A DNA stretch of 64,000 nucleotides, from the NCBI RefSeq assembly GCF_000282475.1, contig NZ_AKJF01000056.1, positions 62,001 through 126,000 on the forward strand, given 5' to 3'. This DNA comes from Pseudomonas sp. GM78. GTDB taxonomy: Bacteria > Pseudomonadota > Gammaproteobacteria > Pseudomonadales > Pseudomonadaceae. Below, one piece after another: positions 52,639-61,539 of the stretch. Made by a program: the position numbers and the translations under genes. The notes beneath the pieces are model-generated. The model was given only the letters and a program-made list of their open reading frames with translations. It was not told where the DNA came from and searched no databases. How positions within the stretch are numbered: position 1 is the first letter of the stretch; the number at the start of each line of letters is the position of its first letter.

Positions 52639-53310
52639 TTATTTACGCATCGCCACATACGACTTGCGCAGGTCGCTGGCCCAGCCGTCGAGCACGCCCT
52701 TGACGTCTGCAGTGGTGATGACCTGCTTGTCGTTTTCCAGCGATGCTCCCGTACCCTTGCGCACCACTTTGGCGACAAGGGTCCTGGTCCCGCCATCGAC
52801 AAATGCGACCTCGGTGGCAATCTCACTGTCCTGGTCACGGATCCCGGTGGCTGTGCTGACGCCCGCTGCAACCAGGGTGATCGGTAGCCATTCGTAAAAG
52901 CGCAGGCCCTGGGTGCTGGCCGTCACTCGGGTGATTGCCGGCCGCACGATCAGGGTTTTGGGGCCCGGGGTGGTGACCACGGTCAAGACCTTGCCCAGTT
53001 CGTGCTTGAGCGCCGCATCGTAGTACCAGGTCGTGTCGTCAAGCGTGGTCTGTGGCAGGCGCTCGCTGGGGGCGGGCTGCGGGTAGTACCGGCTCGGTTC
53101 GATGTAAACCTGCGTGTAGCGGTCGAGCTCAAGGGTCGGGTTCACCCAGCTCAGTACCGGCTCACCTGAGGGTGACTGGTGCTCCGTCAAGGCGCTGTAG
53201 TCTTTCAGAAAGCCTGAATAGGTGTCCGATGATGCGACTTTTTTGTTGCTGCACGCCGAGAGGACGAGGGTTGCAACGGCCAATAGCGGTAGCGAGAAGC
53301 GCTTTCTCAT
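52639..53310 (-). CDS. DUF3313-type outer-membrane lipoprotein
   Basis: A 223-residue exported lipoprotein: signal peptide with lipobox LSAC (Cys about residue 20), then the DUF3313 pattern SGFLKDYSALTE and LDRYTQVYIEPSRYY near the N-terminus and a beta-rich domain (IVRPAITRVTASTQGLRFYE, ATEVAFVDGGTRTLVAKVV). Function of the family is unknown; length is normal. Its start codon shares one base with the stop of the upstream hypothetical gene (TGATG), so the two are coupled. Divergent from the two-component system at 53795. Confidence 0.82.
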   Translation of the reverse strand: MRKRFSLPLLAVATLVLSACSNKKVASSDTYSGFLKDYSALTEHQSPSGEPVLSWVNPTLELDRYTQVYIEPSRYYPQPAPSERLPQTTLDDTTWYYDAALKHELGKVLTVVTTPGPKTLIVRPAITRVTASTQGLRFYEWLPITLVAAGVSTATGIRDQDSEIATEVAFVDGGTRTLVAKVVRKGTGASLENDKQVITTADVKGVLDGWASDLRKSYVAMRK

Positions 53311-53630
53311 CAAGGTGTTCCTGGTTGGAGGGTGGAGCCTGGAAGGTCTTCCGAGCATTCGATCCGCAGATCGCCATGGGCCATGATCCATTGGGTGAAC
53401 TCGGCGATCGGCACGCGGTGGATGTATTCCACCCAGGTGCCGGTGGTCGGGCTGTATTGCTCGAAATAGCGGCGCAGCACGACATGGGTCCGATCGTCGG
53501 TCAGTCCCAGGCACGACTGCTGGAATAGAATCGGCTCATCCTGCGCTGGCGCACTGGTGCGCTGGTTCAGGATCACCGAATGAGTGCTATCGGTTGTCTC
53601 GGTCGCGTAGGCGATGTTCGAACCCTGCAT
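53310..53630 (-). CDS. Hypothetical protein upstream of the DUF3313 gene
   Basis: A 106-residue soluble protein with no family I recognise, read from ATG 53630 because GAGGT lies just upstream; ATG 53642 would add four residues. No signal peptide or membrane segment. A central stretch (LTDDRTHVVLRRYFEQYSP, TWVEYIHRVPIAEFTQWIMA) looks like a small alpha-beta domain. It is translationally coupled to the lipoprotein gene and is transcribed divergently from the response regulator gene, so the pair may be a target of that two-component system; this is inference from position only. Confidence 0.6.
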   Translation of the reverse strand: MQGSNIAYATETTDSTHSVILNQRTSAPAQDEPILFQQSCLGLTDDRTHVVLRRYFEQYSPTTGTWVEYIHRVPIAEFTQWIMAHGDLRIECSEDLPGSTLQPGTP

Positions 53631-53794
53631 GGAAGACCTCATGAATTGGAATTCGCGCAGGGTGCCGCAGGTCGGTTGCGACCGTATGTCCGATTGATGT
53701 CAGGCGGGCAGGAATGTTGCTGGATTGAAATATATGACCCTGGCGCCGGAATGGTTTTAGATACGCTCTTTTTTTGGCCGTGGATCCCCTTAAC

Positions 53795-54502
53795 GTGAGC
53801 AGACTGCTGATCGTCGACGACGATGTGGAAATCCTGTCCCTGCTGAAGCAGTTTTTTGTTCAGCATGCCTACGAGGTGGACCTGGCCACCCATGGTGAGG
53901 CCATGTGGGCGATGATCGAAAAAAACCGCCCGGACATCATCATCCTTGACCTGATGCTACCCGGCGAAGGTGGCCTGAGCCTTTGCCAGAAGCTACGGGC
54001 GCAGACGGATATTGCGATCGTCATGTTGACCGCGATGGGTGAATTGAGCGACCGCATTGTCGGCCTGGAACTGGGCGCCGACGATTACCTGACAAAGCCT
54101 TTCGACCCCCGGGAACTGCTCGCCAGGCTGCGTGCGGTGCAGCGTCGCGCCGGCGAGAAAAGCCCGGGGCACGAGCCCACGCGTCCGGTCATCACCTTCG
54201 CTGACTGGCACCTGGACATCACCTGTCGCGAATTGCGTTCGCCCGAGGGTGTGATGATTCCGTTGTCCGCCGGCGAGTTCGATCTGCTGCGGGTGTTTCT
54301 CGAGCATCCACAGCGCATTCTCACCCGCGAACAGCTGATCGACCTGGCGCGTGGCCAGGGCCACGATGCCTATGACCGCAGCATCGATGTGCAGGTCAGT
54401 CGACTGCGACGCAAGATCGAGCCGGACAGCAAGCGCCCGGATCTCATTCGTACCGTGCGTAACGGCGGGTACATGTTCTGCGCCAAGGTGACCCGCTCGT
54501 GA
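53795..54502 (+). CDS. OmpR/PhoB-type response regulator
   Basis: A 235-residue response regulator with receiver (about 1-115) and winged-helix DNA-binding domain (about 135-232). Acidic pair in LIVDDD, phospho-acceptor Asp52 in IIILDLMLPGEGG, Thr in VMLTAMGE and Lys in YLTKPFDPREL; winged helix contains VFLEHPQRILTREQL and LIRTVRNGGYMFC. The start is uncertain: GTG 53795 gives a normal N-terminus, while TTG 53774 or GTG 53780 add a few residues. It overlaps the kinase gene by 4 bases. It looks like the OmpR/RstA branch; target and stimulus are unknown. Confidence 0.88.
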   Translation: MSRLLIVDDDVEILSLLKQFFVQHAYEVDLATHGEAMWAMIEKNRPDIIILDLMLPGEGGLSLCQKLRAQTDIAIVMLTAMGELSDRIVGLELGADDYLTKPFDPRELLARLRAVQRRAGEKSPGHEPTRPVITFADWHLDITCRELRSPEGVMIPLSAGEFDLLRVFLEHPQRILTREQLIDLARGQGHDAYDRSIDVQVSRLRRKIEPDSKRPDLIRTVRNGGYMFCAKVTRS

Positions 54503-55857
54503 TCCGTCGCATGGTCGCTCGAATAGTCCCGCGCGATACCCTCAGGTCGCGGATTGCGCTGACCATCGTCGCGGCGATGCTCGCTTCGCTGGTGCTCAAT
54601 GGATTGTTCGTGCAGCTTGCTGGCACCTGGGGCCGTCCGCCCATTGAGCGCACCGGCCTGCTGGAGCAAATCGCCGCGAATGTCCTGGTGATCGAGGCGG
54701 CGCCTGTGCCGTTGCGCCCGTCATTGGCCGCCGCCGCGAGCCAGCCGACGCTTGAGGTGGTCTGGCACGGCAATCGGGCCGACTTCCATCTGCCCCCGGG
54801 CGGTACGCAGGTGGGGGCCGAACATTCGCCGCTGCAGCAATTGCTGGGTGATGTTCCCCGTGACATTCAAGTCTTCAACCCCAGCGACTGGCCGGTTGAA
54901 AGCCCCCAGGCGCACTACGTGGCACTCGTTGAATTACGCGATGGCAGCTGGCTGTCGTTCACGCCACCGGAGCGCAGCTGGGGGCTCGATTCAAGCGTGC
55001 GGATCGCGATCGTCATCGCCCTCGGGCTGGTGGCCACCCTGCTGGTTGCCTGGATTGCCACGCGGCAACTGGCCAGCCCGCTGCAACGTTTTGCCAGCGC
55101 CGCGCGGCGCTTTGGTGATGACTTGCGCGCGCCGCCGATCAAGATCGAAGGCCCCGATGAGATACGCCAGGCGATCATCGCCTTCAACACCATGCAGGCC
55201 CAGATCCGGCACTTTCTCAGCGAGCGCACGCAGATGCTCGCGGCCATCTCCCACGACTTGCGCGCGCCCCTGACACGGATGCGTCTGCGCAGCGAATTCA
55301 TGGAAGACCTGGAGCAGCAGCGCAAAATGGTGCGCGACATCGAAGAAATGCAAACGATGATCAACGCGGCGCTGGGGTTTTTCCGTGATGAAAGCCACGG
55401 GGAGCACGCCACGGCATTCGACCTTTCGGAATTGCTGCAAACGATCGTCGACGATTTTCGCGACCAGGACATCGACGTCCACTTCACAGGTCCCGCTCAC
55501 CTGGTGTACGACGGCCGCCCGCTCGGGATCAAGCGCGTGATCGTCAACCTGCTGGAAAACGCCGTGAAGTATGGCCGCAAGCCAGGTATCGAGTTGAAGG
55601 GGGAAGGGCAAAGGGTCTGTATCGAAGTCAGTGACGAGGGCCCCGGCATCCCCGAATCCGCCCTCGAGCAGGTGTTCGATCCCTTCTACCGCCTGGAGAC
55701 CTCACGCAACCGTGACACCGGTGGTGTGGGGCTGGGACTGTCCGCCGCGCGGGCGATCGTTCGTGAGCAGGGTGGCGAACTGACCCTGCGCAATCGCGAC
55801 GGTGCAGGGCTGGTGGCGCGTGTGGAACTGCCCGGTACTCGCGGCGCCAAAGGCTAA
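54499..55857 (+). CDS. Sensor histidine kinase, partner of the OmpR-type regulator
   Basis: A 452-residue EnvZ-like kinase. First membrane segment about 19-41, periplasmic region about 42-165, second segment about 172-192 (IAIVIALGLVATLLVAWI), HAMP domain about 193-245, His252 in AAISHDLRAPLTRMRLRSEF, and HATPase with NLLENAVKYGRKPG, EVSDEGPGIPES and GGVGLGLSAARAIVREQGG. The start overlaps the response regulator stop (ATGA). A perfect 14-bp-stem hairpin covers the stop codon. The stimulus is unknown. Confidence 0.92.
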   Translation: MIRRMVARIVPRDTLRSRIALTIVAAMLASLVLNGLFVQLAGTWGRPPIERTGLLEQIAANVLVIEAAPVPLRPSLAAAASQPTLEVVWHGNRADFHLPPGGTQVGAEHSPLQQLLGDVPRDIQVFNPSDWPVESPQAHYVALVELRDGSWLSFTPPERSWGLDSSVRIAIVIALGLVATLLVAWIATRQLASPLQRFASAARRFGDDLRAPPIKIEGPDEIRQAIIAFNTMQAQIRHFLSERTQMLAAISHDLRAPLTRMRLRSEFMEDLEQQRKMVRDIEEMQTMINAALGFFRDESHGEHATAFDLSELLQTIVDDFRDQDIDVHFTGPAHLVYDGRPLGIKRVIVNLLENAVKYGRKPGIELKGEGQRVCIEVSDEGPGIPESALEQVFDPFYRLETSRNRDTGGVGLGLSAARAIVREQGGELTLRNRDGAGLVARVELPGTRGAKG

Positions 55858-55875
55858 CGAGCGTTAGCCTTTGGC
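55846..55875. terminator. Perfect hairpin spanning the kinase stop codon
   Basis: GCCAAAGGCTAACG (55846-55859) pairs with CGTTAGCCTTTGGC (55862-55875) with no mismatch; the TAA stop (55855-55857) is inside the left arm. No T tract follows, so it may be a terminator aided by Rho or an mRNA 3'-end stabiliser. Confidence 0.6.
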
Positions 55876-55904
55876 CGCTCGGCCGCAAACCGTTGCCTTG
55901 GGTT

Positions 55905-55923
55905 AATAGGAAGCATTACTATT
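55905..55923. promoter_or_regulatory. Possible Fur box upstream of fecI
   Basis: AATAGGAAGCATTACTATT, an imperfect palindrome with AATAG and CTATT ends, lies 29 bases before the fecI ATG. Fur repression of fecI is the rule in known fec systems; the match to consensus is only moderate. Confidence 0.4.
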
Positions 55924-55951
55924 CACGCCCTCGTCTCCACAGCACACCGCA

Positions 55952-56452
55952 ATGACCCCCAAGCTGCCCCGCAGACACGGCTTTTTCGAGCACTACGAAG
56001 AGTTGGTTGGCACCTGGACCCGTCGCCTGAGAAACCGTCAGCAGGCCGAGGACCTGGCCCACGACACCTTCGTGCGGGTGCTCGAGTCGGATTCGGCGAC
56101 GGTGCAGCAACCGCGAGCCTATCTGCACCAGACCGCGCGCAACATCGCGGTGGACGGTTATCGACGTGAGGATCGGCGGGGCGCCATGGAGTCGGAGGCG
56201 ATCGATGAAAGTGCGTCGTCATCCGGCGACCCGGAGCATTACATGCAAGCGATCCAGTTGGCTGATTCCATCGAACGGGCGCTCACCGAACTGCCGGTCA
56301 ACTGCCGCAAGGTGTTTGTCTGGCAGAAAATCGAAGGCCTGACCCAGGCGGAAATCGCCGAACGCCTGGGACTGTCCAAGAACATGGTGGAAAAGTATAT
56401 GATCCGCACGCTGCGGCATCTGCGCGACCGCCTGGATGGGTTGCAGTCATGA
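55952..56452 (+). CDS. fecI: FecI-type ECF sigma factor
   Basis: A 166-residue iron-responsive sigma factor. Region 2 (about 8-75) contains FFEHYEELVGTWTRRLRNRQ, AEDLAHDTFVRVLES and QPRAYLHQTARNIAVDGYRR; region 4 (about 105-160) has LPVNCRKVFVWQKIEGLTQA and IAERLGLSKNMVEKYMIRTL. FecI directs transcription of fecA when FecA senses ferric citrate and signals through FecR. A REP element separates it from fecR, so fecI and fecR may still be one transcript. The neighbouring receptor is clearly FecA-like, which supports the name. Confidence 0.9.
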   Translation: MTPKLPRRHGFFEHYEELVGTWTRRLRNRQQAEDLAHDTFVRVLESDSATVQQPRAYLHQTARNIAVDGYRREDRRGAMESEAIDESASSSGDPEHYMQAIQLADSIERALTELPVNCRKVFVWQKIEGLTQAEIAERLGLSKNMVEKYMIRTLRHLRDRLDGLQS

Positions 56453-56466
56453 TGCGTGCAATCACC

Positions 56467-56551
56467 TGTAGGAGCTGCCGCAGGCTGCGATCTTTTGATC
56501 TTGCCTTTAAAAGCCAAAGTCAAAAGATCGCAGCCTGCGGCAGCTCCTACA
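56467..56551. repeat. REP-type long inverted repeat between fecI and fecR
   Basis: TGTAGGAGCTGCCGCAGGC and its complement ending GCGGCAGCTCCTACA, with inner TGCGATCTTTTGATC and CAAAAGATCGCA. It sits inside the presumed fecIR unit and could reduce or tune read-through into fecR. Confidence 0.85.
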
Positions 56552-56597
56552 CCATGATGCGGTGTGAATTATCATCCCCAGCCAAACAGGAACTTCC

Positions 56598-57581
56598 ATG
56601 ATGGATACTCGTGATTGTGCGTGCGGGCAAACAACGGTTCGCGATGAAGCGGCGCGGTGGTTTGTGCGTTTGCAGGAACCCGCCGTCGATGTCGACGCGC
56701 AACGCCAATTCGAAAGCTGGCTGGACGAACACCCTCAACACCGCAGCGAATTCCAATTGCTCCAGGGCCTGTGGACAGCTGCCGACCTGGTGCCGGCGGC
56801 GCGTTTGCGGGCGTTGTGCGAAGAAGCGCCGTCGCGCAGAAAACGTCGACCGATGTTGCGTTATGCGGTGGCTGCCAGTGTGTTGGCGGTGGCAGTCGGC
56901 TTGGGCCTGTTCAACAGTCTGAAGCAACCGTCGCCTTACACGGCGGAGTTTTTCACAGCCCTGGGCGAGCGTCGCCAGGTGGCCTTGCCCGATGGTTCGG
57001 TGGTCGATCTGGACAGCCGCAGCCGGATTCAGGTGCGCTTCGAGAAGAATCGTCGCGCCATTGAGCTGAGCGAAGGCGAGGCGATGTTCAGCGTCCAGCA
57101 TGACAGCAATCGGCCGTTTGTGGTCGAAGCCGGAAGTGGCAAGGTCACGGTCACCGGTACCCGCTTCGATGTGCGCCGGGGCAGCACCGAAACCCGGGTC
57201 GTGGTGGAGCAGGGCACGGTCAAGGTGCAAGGGCGCTCGGCGGCCGACAATGATTTCGTCAGCCTCACCGCAGGGCTGGGCACCCAGGTCGATGCCCAGG
57301 GCAAGGTCGCGGCTGCCTACGCGGTCAACCCCGCTGAACTCACGGCCTGGCGCAACGGCAAGCTGGTGTTCAACAACGCCAGCCTGGCCGATGTCGCCGA
57401 GCAGGTTTCGCGTTATCGGGACAAGCCACTCAAGGTCGGCAACGCCGCGGTGGGCAATCTGCGCCTGACCAGCGTGTTCAAGTCCGACAACACCGACGCG
57501 TTGCTCAAGGCCTTGCCGAGTATCCTTCCGGTGGCCGTGCGCACGCTCGATGACGGCAGCCAGGAAATAATTTCAAAATAA
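56598..57581 (+). CDS. fecR: FecR-type anti-sigma factor / signal transducer
   Basis: A 327-residue inner-membrane protein relaying the FecA signal to FecI. N-terminal cytoplasmic sigma-binding domain (about 12-70: RDEAARWFVRLQEPAVDVDA and FESWLDEHPQHRSEFQLLQG), one membrane helix about 90-112 (YAVAASVLAVAVGLGLF) and a periplasmic FecR domain about 113-240 (YTAEFFTALGERRQVALPDG, VDLDSRSRIQVRFE) followed by an STN-type C-terminal end. The second ATG at 56601 is an equally possible start. Followed by fecA after 98 bases. Confidence 0.92.
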   Translation: MMDTRDCACGQTTVRDEAARWFVRLQEPAVDVDAQRQFESWLDEHPQHRSEFQLLQGLWTAADLVPAARLRALCEEAPSRRKRRPMLRYAVAASVLAVAVGLGLFNSLKQPSPYTAEFFTALGERRQVALPDGSVVDLDSRSRIQVRFEKNRRAIELSEGEAMFSVQHDSNRPFVVEAGSGKVTVTGTRFDVRRGSTETRVVVEQGTVKVQGRSAADNDFVSLTAGLGTQVDAQGKVAAAYAVNPAELTAWRNGKLVFNNASLADVAEQVSRYRDKPLKVGNAAVGNLRLTSVFKSDNTDALLKALPSILPVAVRTLDDGSQEIISK

Positions 57582-57590
57582 AATTCAGGT
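57563..57590 (+). promoter_or_regulatory. Possible FecI-dependent promoter of fecA
   Basis: GGAAAT (57563-57568), the -35 element of FecI promoters, is followed after 16 bases by TCAGGT (57585-57590), similar to the TC-starting -10 element. It overlaps the 3' end of fecR and lies about 90 bases before the fecA start. Spacing is one base shorter than the E. coli example, so this is tentative. Confidence 0.35.
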
Positions 57591-57679
57591 TTTTTTCGAG
57601 TTCATCGTCTTCCTGTTCAACTGCAACTGGTTTGCATTAACAAGCGCACACTCTTGCGATCTTCAGGACTACGTTCGAC

Positions 57680-60106
57680 GTGAAAAAAACCACCGCTAAA
57701 AACAACAATTCCCCTTGGTTGCCGCTGGCCCTTGCACTGGCGGTCAACCTGGCGCTGCCCCAGGCATTCGCTGCCGATGCTATTCACATCCCGGCGCAAC
57801 CTTTGGGGCAGGCCCTGAGCCAGTTGGGCCAGCAGACTTCGCTGCAGGTTTTTTTCAGTCCTGAACTGGTGGCCGGCAAACAGGCCCCTGCGGTGGATGG
57901 CAATATCTCGCCGGAAGAAGCGCTGCGCCAGTTGTTGCAAGGCAGCGGCCTGCAATACCAGATCGATGAAGGCTCGGTGACCCTGCTGCCGGCCCCGGCC
58001 TCTGCGGAAAACGGCCCGCTGGAGCTGGGCATGACCGACATCAAGGTGGTGGGCGACTGGCTCGGTGATGCCGATGCCGCGGTGGTGCAGAACCACCCCG
58101 GCGCCCGTACCGTGATTCACCGCGAGGCCATGGTCGAGCAAGGCGCGATGAACGTCGGCGACGTCTTGAAGCGCGTGCCGGGTGTGCAGGTGCAAGAGGC
58201 CAACGGTACCGGTGGTAGTGATATCTCGCTGAACGTCGGCGTTCGTGGGCTGACCTCGCGCCTGTCGCCACGCTCGACCGTATTGATCGATGGCGTGCCG
58301 GCGGCCTTCGCCCCCTATGGCCAGCCGCAGCTGTCCATGGCGCCGATTTCCTCCGGTAACCTCGACAGCATCGACGTGGTACGTGGCGCCGGCTCCGTGC
58401 GTTATGGGCCACAGAACGTCGGCGGGGTGATCAACTTCGTGACCCGGGCGATCCCGGAACAAGCCTCGGCTGAAATCGGCAGCACGCTGGAAACCTCCCA
58501 GCACGGTGGCTGGAAGCACATCGATACGCTGTTCGCCGGCGGCACCGCCGACAACGGCATGGGCGTGGCGCTGTTGTATTCCGGGGTGAACGGCAACGGT
58601 TATCGCAAAAGTAACAATGGCAATGACATCGACGACGTGATCCTCAAGACTCACTGGGCGCCGACCGATGTGGACGATTTCAGCCTCAACTTTCACTACT
58701 ACGACGCCAGCGCCGACATGCCCGGTGGCCTGACCCAGGCCCAGTACGACGCCGATCCGTTCCAGTCCGACCGTGACAACGACAACTTCAGCGGCCGCCG
58801 CAAGGACGTGTCGTTCAAGTGGATTCGGCAACTCGATGACCGCACCCAGGCCGAAGTGCTGACCTACTACTCCGACAGTTTCCGTGGCAGCAACATCGCC
58901 GCTCGCGACCAGAAGACCCTGGGCTCGTTTCCGCGCACCTACTACACCTATGGCATCGAACCGCGTGTGTCCCACGTGTTCGACGTCGGTCAGACGACCC
59001 AGGAAGTCAGCGTCGGTTATCGCTACCTGAAAGAAGGCATGCACGAGCAAGCGAGCCGTCTGGGGCTCAACAGCAGCAACGAACCTGTGGTGACCAAGAC
59101 GTCGGACGGTCATGTGTACCAGGACCGTACCGGTGGTACCGAAGCCCACGCGGTGTATGTCGACAACAAAATCGATGTCGGCAACTGGACCATCACCCCG
59201 GGTGTGCGTTTCGAACATATCCAGACCGAGTGGCATGACCGCCCGGTGCTCGACACCGCGGGCAAGCCGGTGCAGGAAAAACGCCGCAGCATCGAGAGTA
59301 ACGAGCCGCTGCCGGCGCTGAGCGTGATGTATCACATGTCCGATGCCTGGAAACTGTTCGCCAACTACGAAACCTCGTTCGGCTCCCTGCAATATTTCCA
59401 GCTCGGCCAGGGTGGCGTGGGTGACGAAACGGCCAACGGCCTTGAGCCGGAAAAAGCCAAGACCTACGAGATCGGCACGCGCTACAACGATGAAGTGTGG
59501 GGCGGTGAAGTGACGCTGTTCTATATCGACTTCGATAAAGAGCTGCAATACATCAGCAACGATGCGGGCTGGACCAACCTCGGCGCCACCACGCACCGCG
59601 GTATCGAGGCTTCGGTGCACTACGACATGGCGGCGCTGGACCCGCGCCTCGCCGGCCTGACCGCGAACGCCGGCTACACCTACACCCGTGCGGTGTATGA
59701 AGGTGAGATTCCGGACTTCAAGGGGCGGGACCTGCCGTTCTACTCGCGCCAGGTGGCGACCGCCGGCCTGCGCTACGACATCAATCGCTGGACCTACAAC
59801 CTGGATGCCTTCGCCCAGTCCAAGCAACGCTCCCCGGGCGTGGCGGTGAACGCCGACGGCAGCTTCAGCAACAACTACATCACCGAAGGCACGGCGGATG
59901 GGCAGTACGGCGACATTCCGGGCTACGTCACCTGGAACGTGCGCGCCGGCTATGATTTCGGTCCGCAGGTGTCGAACCTGAAGCTCGGGGCCGGGGTGAA
60001 AAACATCTTCGACAAGCAGTACTTCACCCGCTCCAGCGACAACAACGCGGGCATGTACGTCGGTACGCCGCGCACGTTCTTCGTGCAGGCCAGCGTCGGG
60101 TTCTGA
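57680..60106 (+). CDS. fecA: FecA-type TonB-dependent ferric citrate receptor
   Basis: An 808-residue outer-membrane receptor and signal transducer with a GTG start. Signal peptide about 1-33; signalling (STN) domain about 34-110; TonB-box region near 115-125 (MTDIKVVGDWLGDADA, where VVGDWLGDA is shared with E. coli FecA); plug domain about 140-265 with NVGVRGLTSRLSPRSTVLID, APYGQPQLSMAPIS and VVRGAGSVRYGPQNVGGVIN; then the 22-strand barrel to a C-terminal Phe (ASVGF). The plug follows FecA closely. The STN domain and the fecIR neighbours show that it activates its own expression. Ferric citrate is the likely ligand. Confidence 0.93.
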   Translation: MKKTTAKNNNSPWLPLALALAVNLALPQAFAADAIHIPAQPLGQALSQLGQQTSLQVFFSPELVAGKQAPAVDGNISPEEALRQLLQGSGLQYQIDEGSVTLLPAPASAENGPLELGMTDIKVVGDWLGDADAAVVQNHPGARTVIHREAMVEQGAMNVGDVLKRVPGVQVQEANGTGGSDISLNVGVRGLTSRLSPRSTVLIDGVPAAFAPYGQPQLSMAPISSGNLDSIDVVRGAGSVRYGPQNVGGVINFVTRAIPEQASAEIGSTLETSQHGGWKHIDTLFAGGTADNGMGVALLYSGVNGNGYRKSNNGNDIDDVILKTHWAPTDVDDFSLNFHYYDASADMPGGLTQAQYDADPFQSDRDNDNFSGRRKDVSFKWIRQLDDRTQAEVLTYYSDSFRGSNIAARDQKTLGSFPRTYYTYGIEPRVSHVFDVGQTTQEVSVGYRYLKEGMHEQASRLGLNSSNEPVVTKTSDGHVYQDRTGGTEAHAVYVDNKIDVGNWTITPGVRFEHIQTEWHDRPVLDTAGKPVQEKRRSIESNEPLPALSVMYHMSDAWKLFANYETSFGSLQYFQLGQGGVGDETANGLEPEKAKTYEIGTRYNDEVWGGEVTLFYIDFDKELQYISNDAGWTNLGATTHRGIEASVHYDMAALDPRLAGLTANAGYTYTRAVYEGEIPDFKGRDLPFYSRQVATAGLRYDINRWTYNLDAFAQSKQRSPGVAVNADGSFSNNYITEGTADGQYGDIPGYVTWNVRAGYDFGPQVSNLKLGAGVKNIFDKQYFTRSSDNNAGMYVGTPRTFFVQASVGF

Positions 60107-60124
60107 TCGACCGGGGTGAGTTCA

Positions 60125-60217
60125 TTCGCGAGCAGGCTCGCTCCCACAGGTTGGTCGGCATAGCACACAACTATCATGCTCACCGAGGATCCCTGTGGGA
60201 GCGAGCCTGCTCGCGAA
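60125..60217. repeat. REP inverted pair, TTCGCGAGCAGGCTCGC family
   Basis: TTCGCGAGCAGGCTCGC running to CCCACAGG faces TGTGGGAGCGAGCCTGC running to CGCGAA. It lies between the convergent fecA and MFS genes. Confidence 0.85.
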
Positions 60218-60221
60218 GCTT

Positions 60222-61373
60222 TTAAACCTTCAACACTTTCCCGCCAATCGCCACCGCCAGCAGCAACAGCGCCATCAACCCGAAGGCAAAACTCAAACTG
60301 GCGGCATGGGCGACAAATCCGATCACCGCAGGCCCTGCGAGTATCCCCGCGTAACCCAGGGTGGTGATGGCCGGCACGGCGATGCTTTCCGGCATCACGG
60401 TCTGCTTGCCCACTGCGGTGTACAGCACCGGCACAATGTTCGAGCATCCGGCGCCCAACAGTGCATAGCCCACCAGCGACGCTTCCCAGCTTGGGGCGAA
60501 GGTGGCCAGGAACAGGCCGGCCGCAGCCGTCACCCCACCAAAGACAATCACCCGGGTCGCGCCCAGGCGACGCACGATAGAATCACCGGTCAACCGACCC
60601 ACCGTCATGGTCAGGGCAAAGGCCGCGTAACCCAGCCCGGCATAGGCCTTGTCGATGCCGCGTTCCTGGGCCAGGAACACCGCGCTCCAGTCCAGGGCGG
60701 CACCTTCGGCGAGGAACACGATGAAACACATTCCGCCGATGAACAGCACGATGCCGTGGGGAACAGCGAACGCCGGCCCCGAGCTTTCGCTGCCATAGGG
60801 CAGCATGTGCGGGGCAGCCTTGAGCAGTGCGACCAGCAGCAACACAATGACCACCAGCATCGCCCCCAGCGGAGAAAACCCCAGGCCGAGCAGTGCACTG
60901 ACGCCCGCCGCGCCGACGATTCCGCCCAGGCTGAACAACCCGTGGAACCCCGACATCATGTTTTTGCCGCTGGCGCGTTCGACGATCACCGCTTGCAGGT
61001 TCACCGTCGAATCCACGGTGCCGAGGCCCGCGCCGAACATGAACAATGCACCGATCAAGGCCGGAATCGACGATACCGTGGCCAGCAGCGGCAGGGCCGC
61101 ACAGATCAGCAAGGTGCCACCGGCGGCCACCTTGCGGCAACCGAAGCGCGTGGCCAGGATACCAGCCATGGGCATCGCCAGTATCGAGCCCACGCCCAGG
61201 CACAACAGCAACAAACCCAGGGTGCCTTCATCCAGCCCGGCCCGAGCCTTGGCATAGGGCACCAGCGGCGCCCATGCGGCGATGCCGAACCCGGCGATGA
61301 AAAAGGCGATGCGCGTGGACATCTGTTCCAGGCGCCCTGGCACGAATGAGGTCTGAGTGTTGAGGTTTGTCAT
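60222..61373 (-). CDS. MFS transporter, YbjJ-like
   Basis: A 383-residue major facilitator with about 12 hydrophobic segments, read from ATG 61373 with AAGGA upstream. The N-terminal half shows FFIAGFGIAAWAPLVPYAKA and GSILAMPMAGILATRFGCRK (motif A region); the middle has FHGLFSLGGIVGAAGVSALL, typical of the YbjJ/FucP-like group. Direction of transport and substrate cannot be stated. It is divergent from a DapF-like gene (166 bases between) and converges on fecA. The base use is normal for the window. Confidence 0.82.
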   Translation of the reverse strand: MTNLNTQTSFVPGRLEQMSTRIAFFIAGFGIAAWAPLVPYAKARAGLDEGTLGLLLLCLGVGSILAMPMAGILATRFGCRKVAAGGTLLICAALPLLATVSSIPALIGALFMFGAGLGTVDSTVNLQAVIVERASGKNMMSGFHGLFSLGGIVGAAGVSALLGLGFSPLGAMLVVIVLLLVALLKAAPHMLPYGSESSGPAFAVPHGIVLFIGGMCFIVFLAEGAALDWSAVFLAQERGIDKAYAGLGYAAFALTMTVGRLTGDSIVRRLGATRVIVFGGVTAAAGLFLATFAPSWEASLVGYALLGAGCSNIVPVLYTAVGKQTVMPESIAVPAITTLGYAGILAGPAVIGFVAHAASLSFAFGLMALLLLAVAIGGKVLKV

Positions 61374-61539
61374 ATCAATCCTTGGAAAAAACGTCGCGTC
61401 TGCAAGGGACAGTGATCTGGCCCCGAGGGTTCGTTCAGCGTCCGCGATCTGGCACGCCCACAGGCTGACATCCTTGCACAGCCCGAGCGTGTTTCGCGAT
61501 ATGTTGTGCCAGAACCAGATGTCCAACAGGGAGAGCGCC

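Noticed and set aside
57617-59827. 736-codon open frame antisense to fecA
   Set aside because: The fecA frame has signal peptide, STN, plug and barrel sequence; the antisense frame has no recognisable feature.
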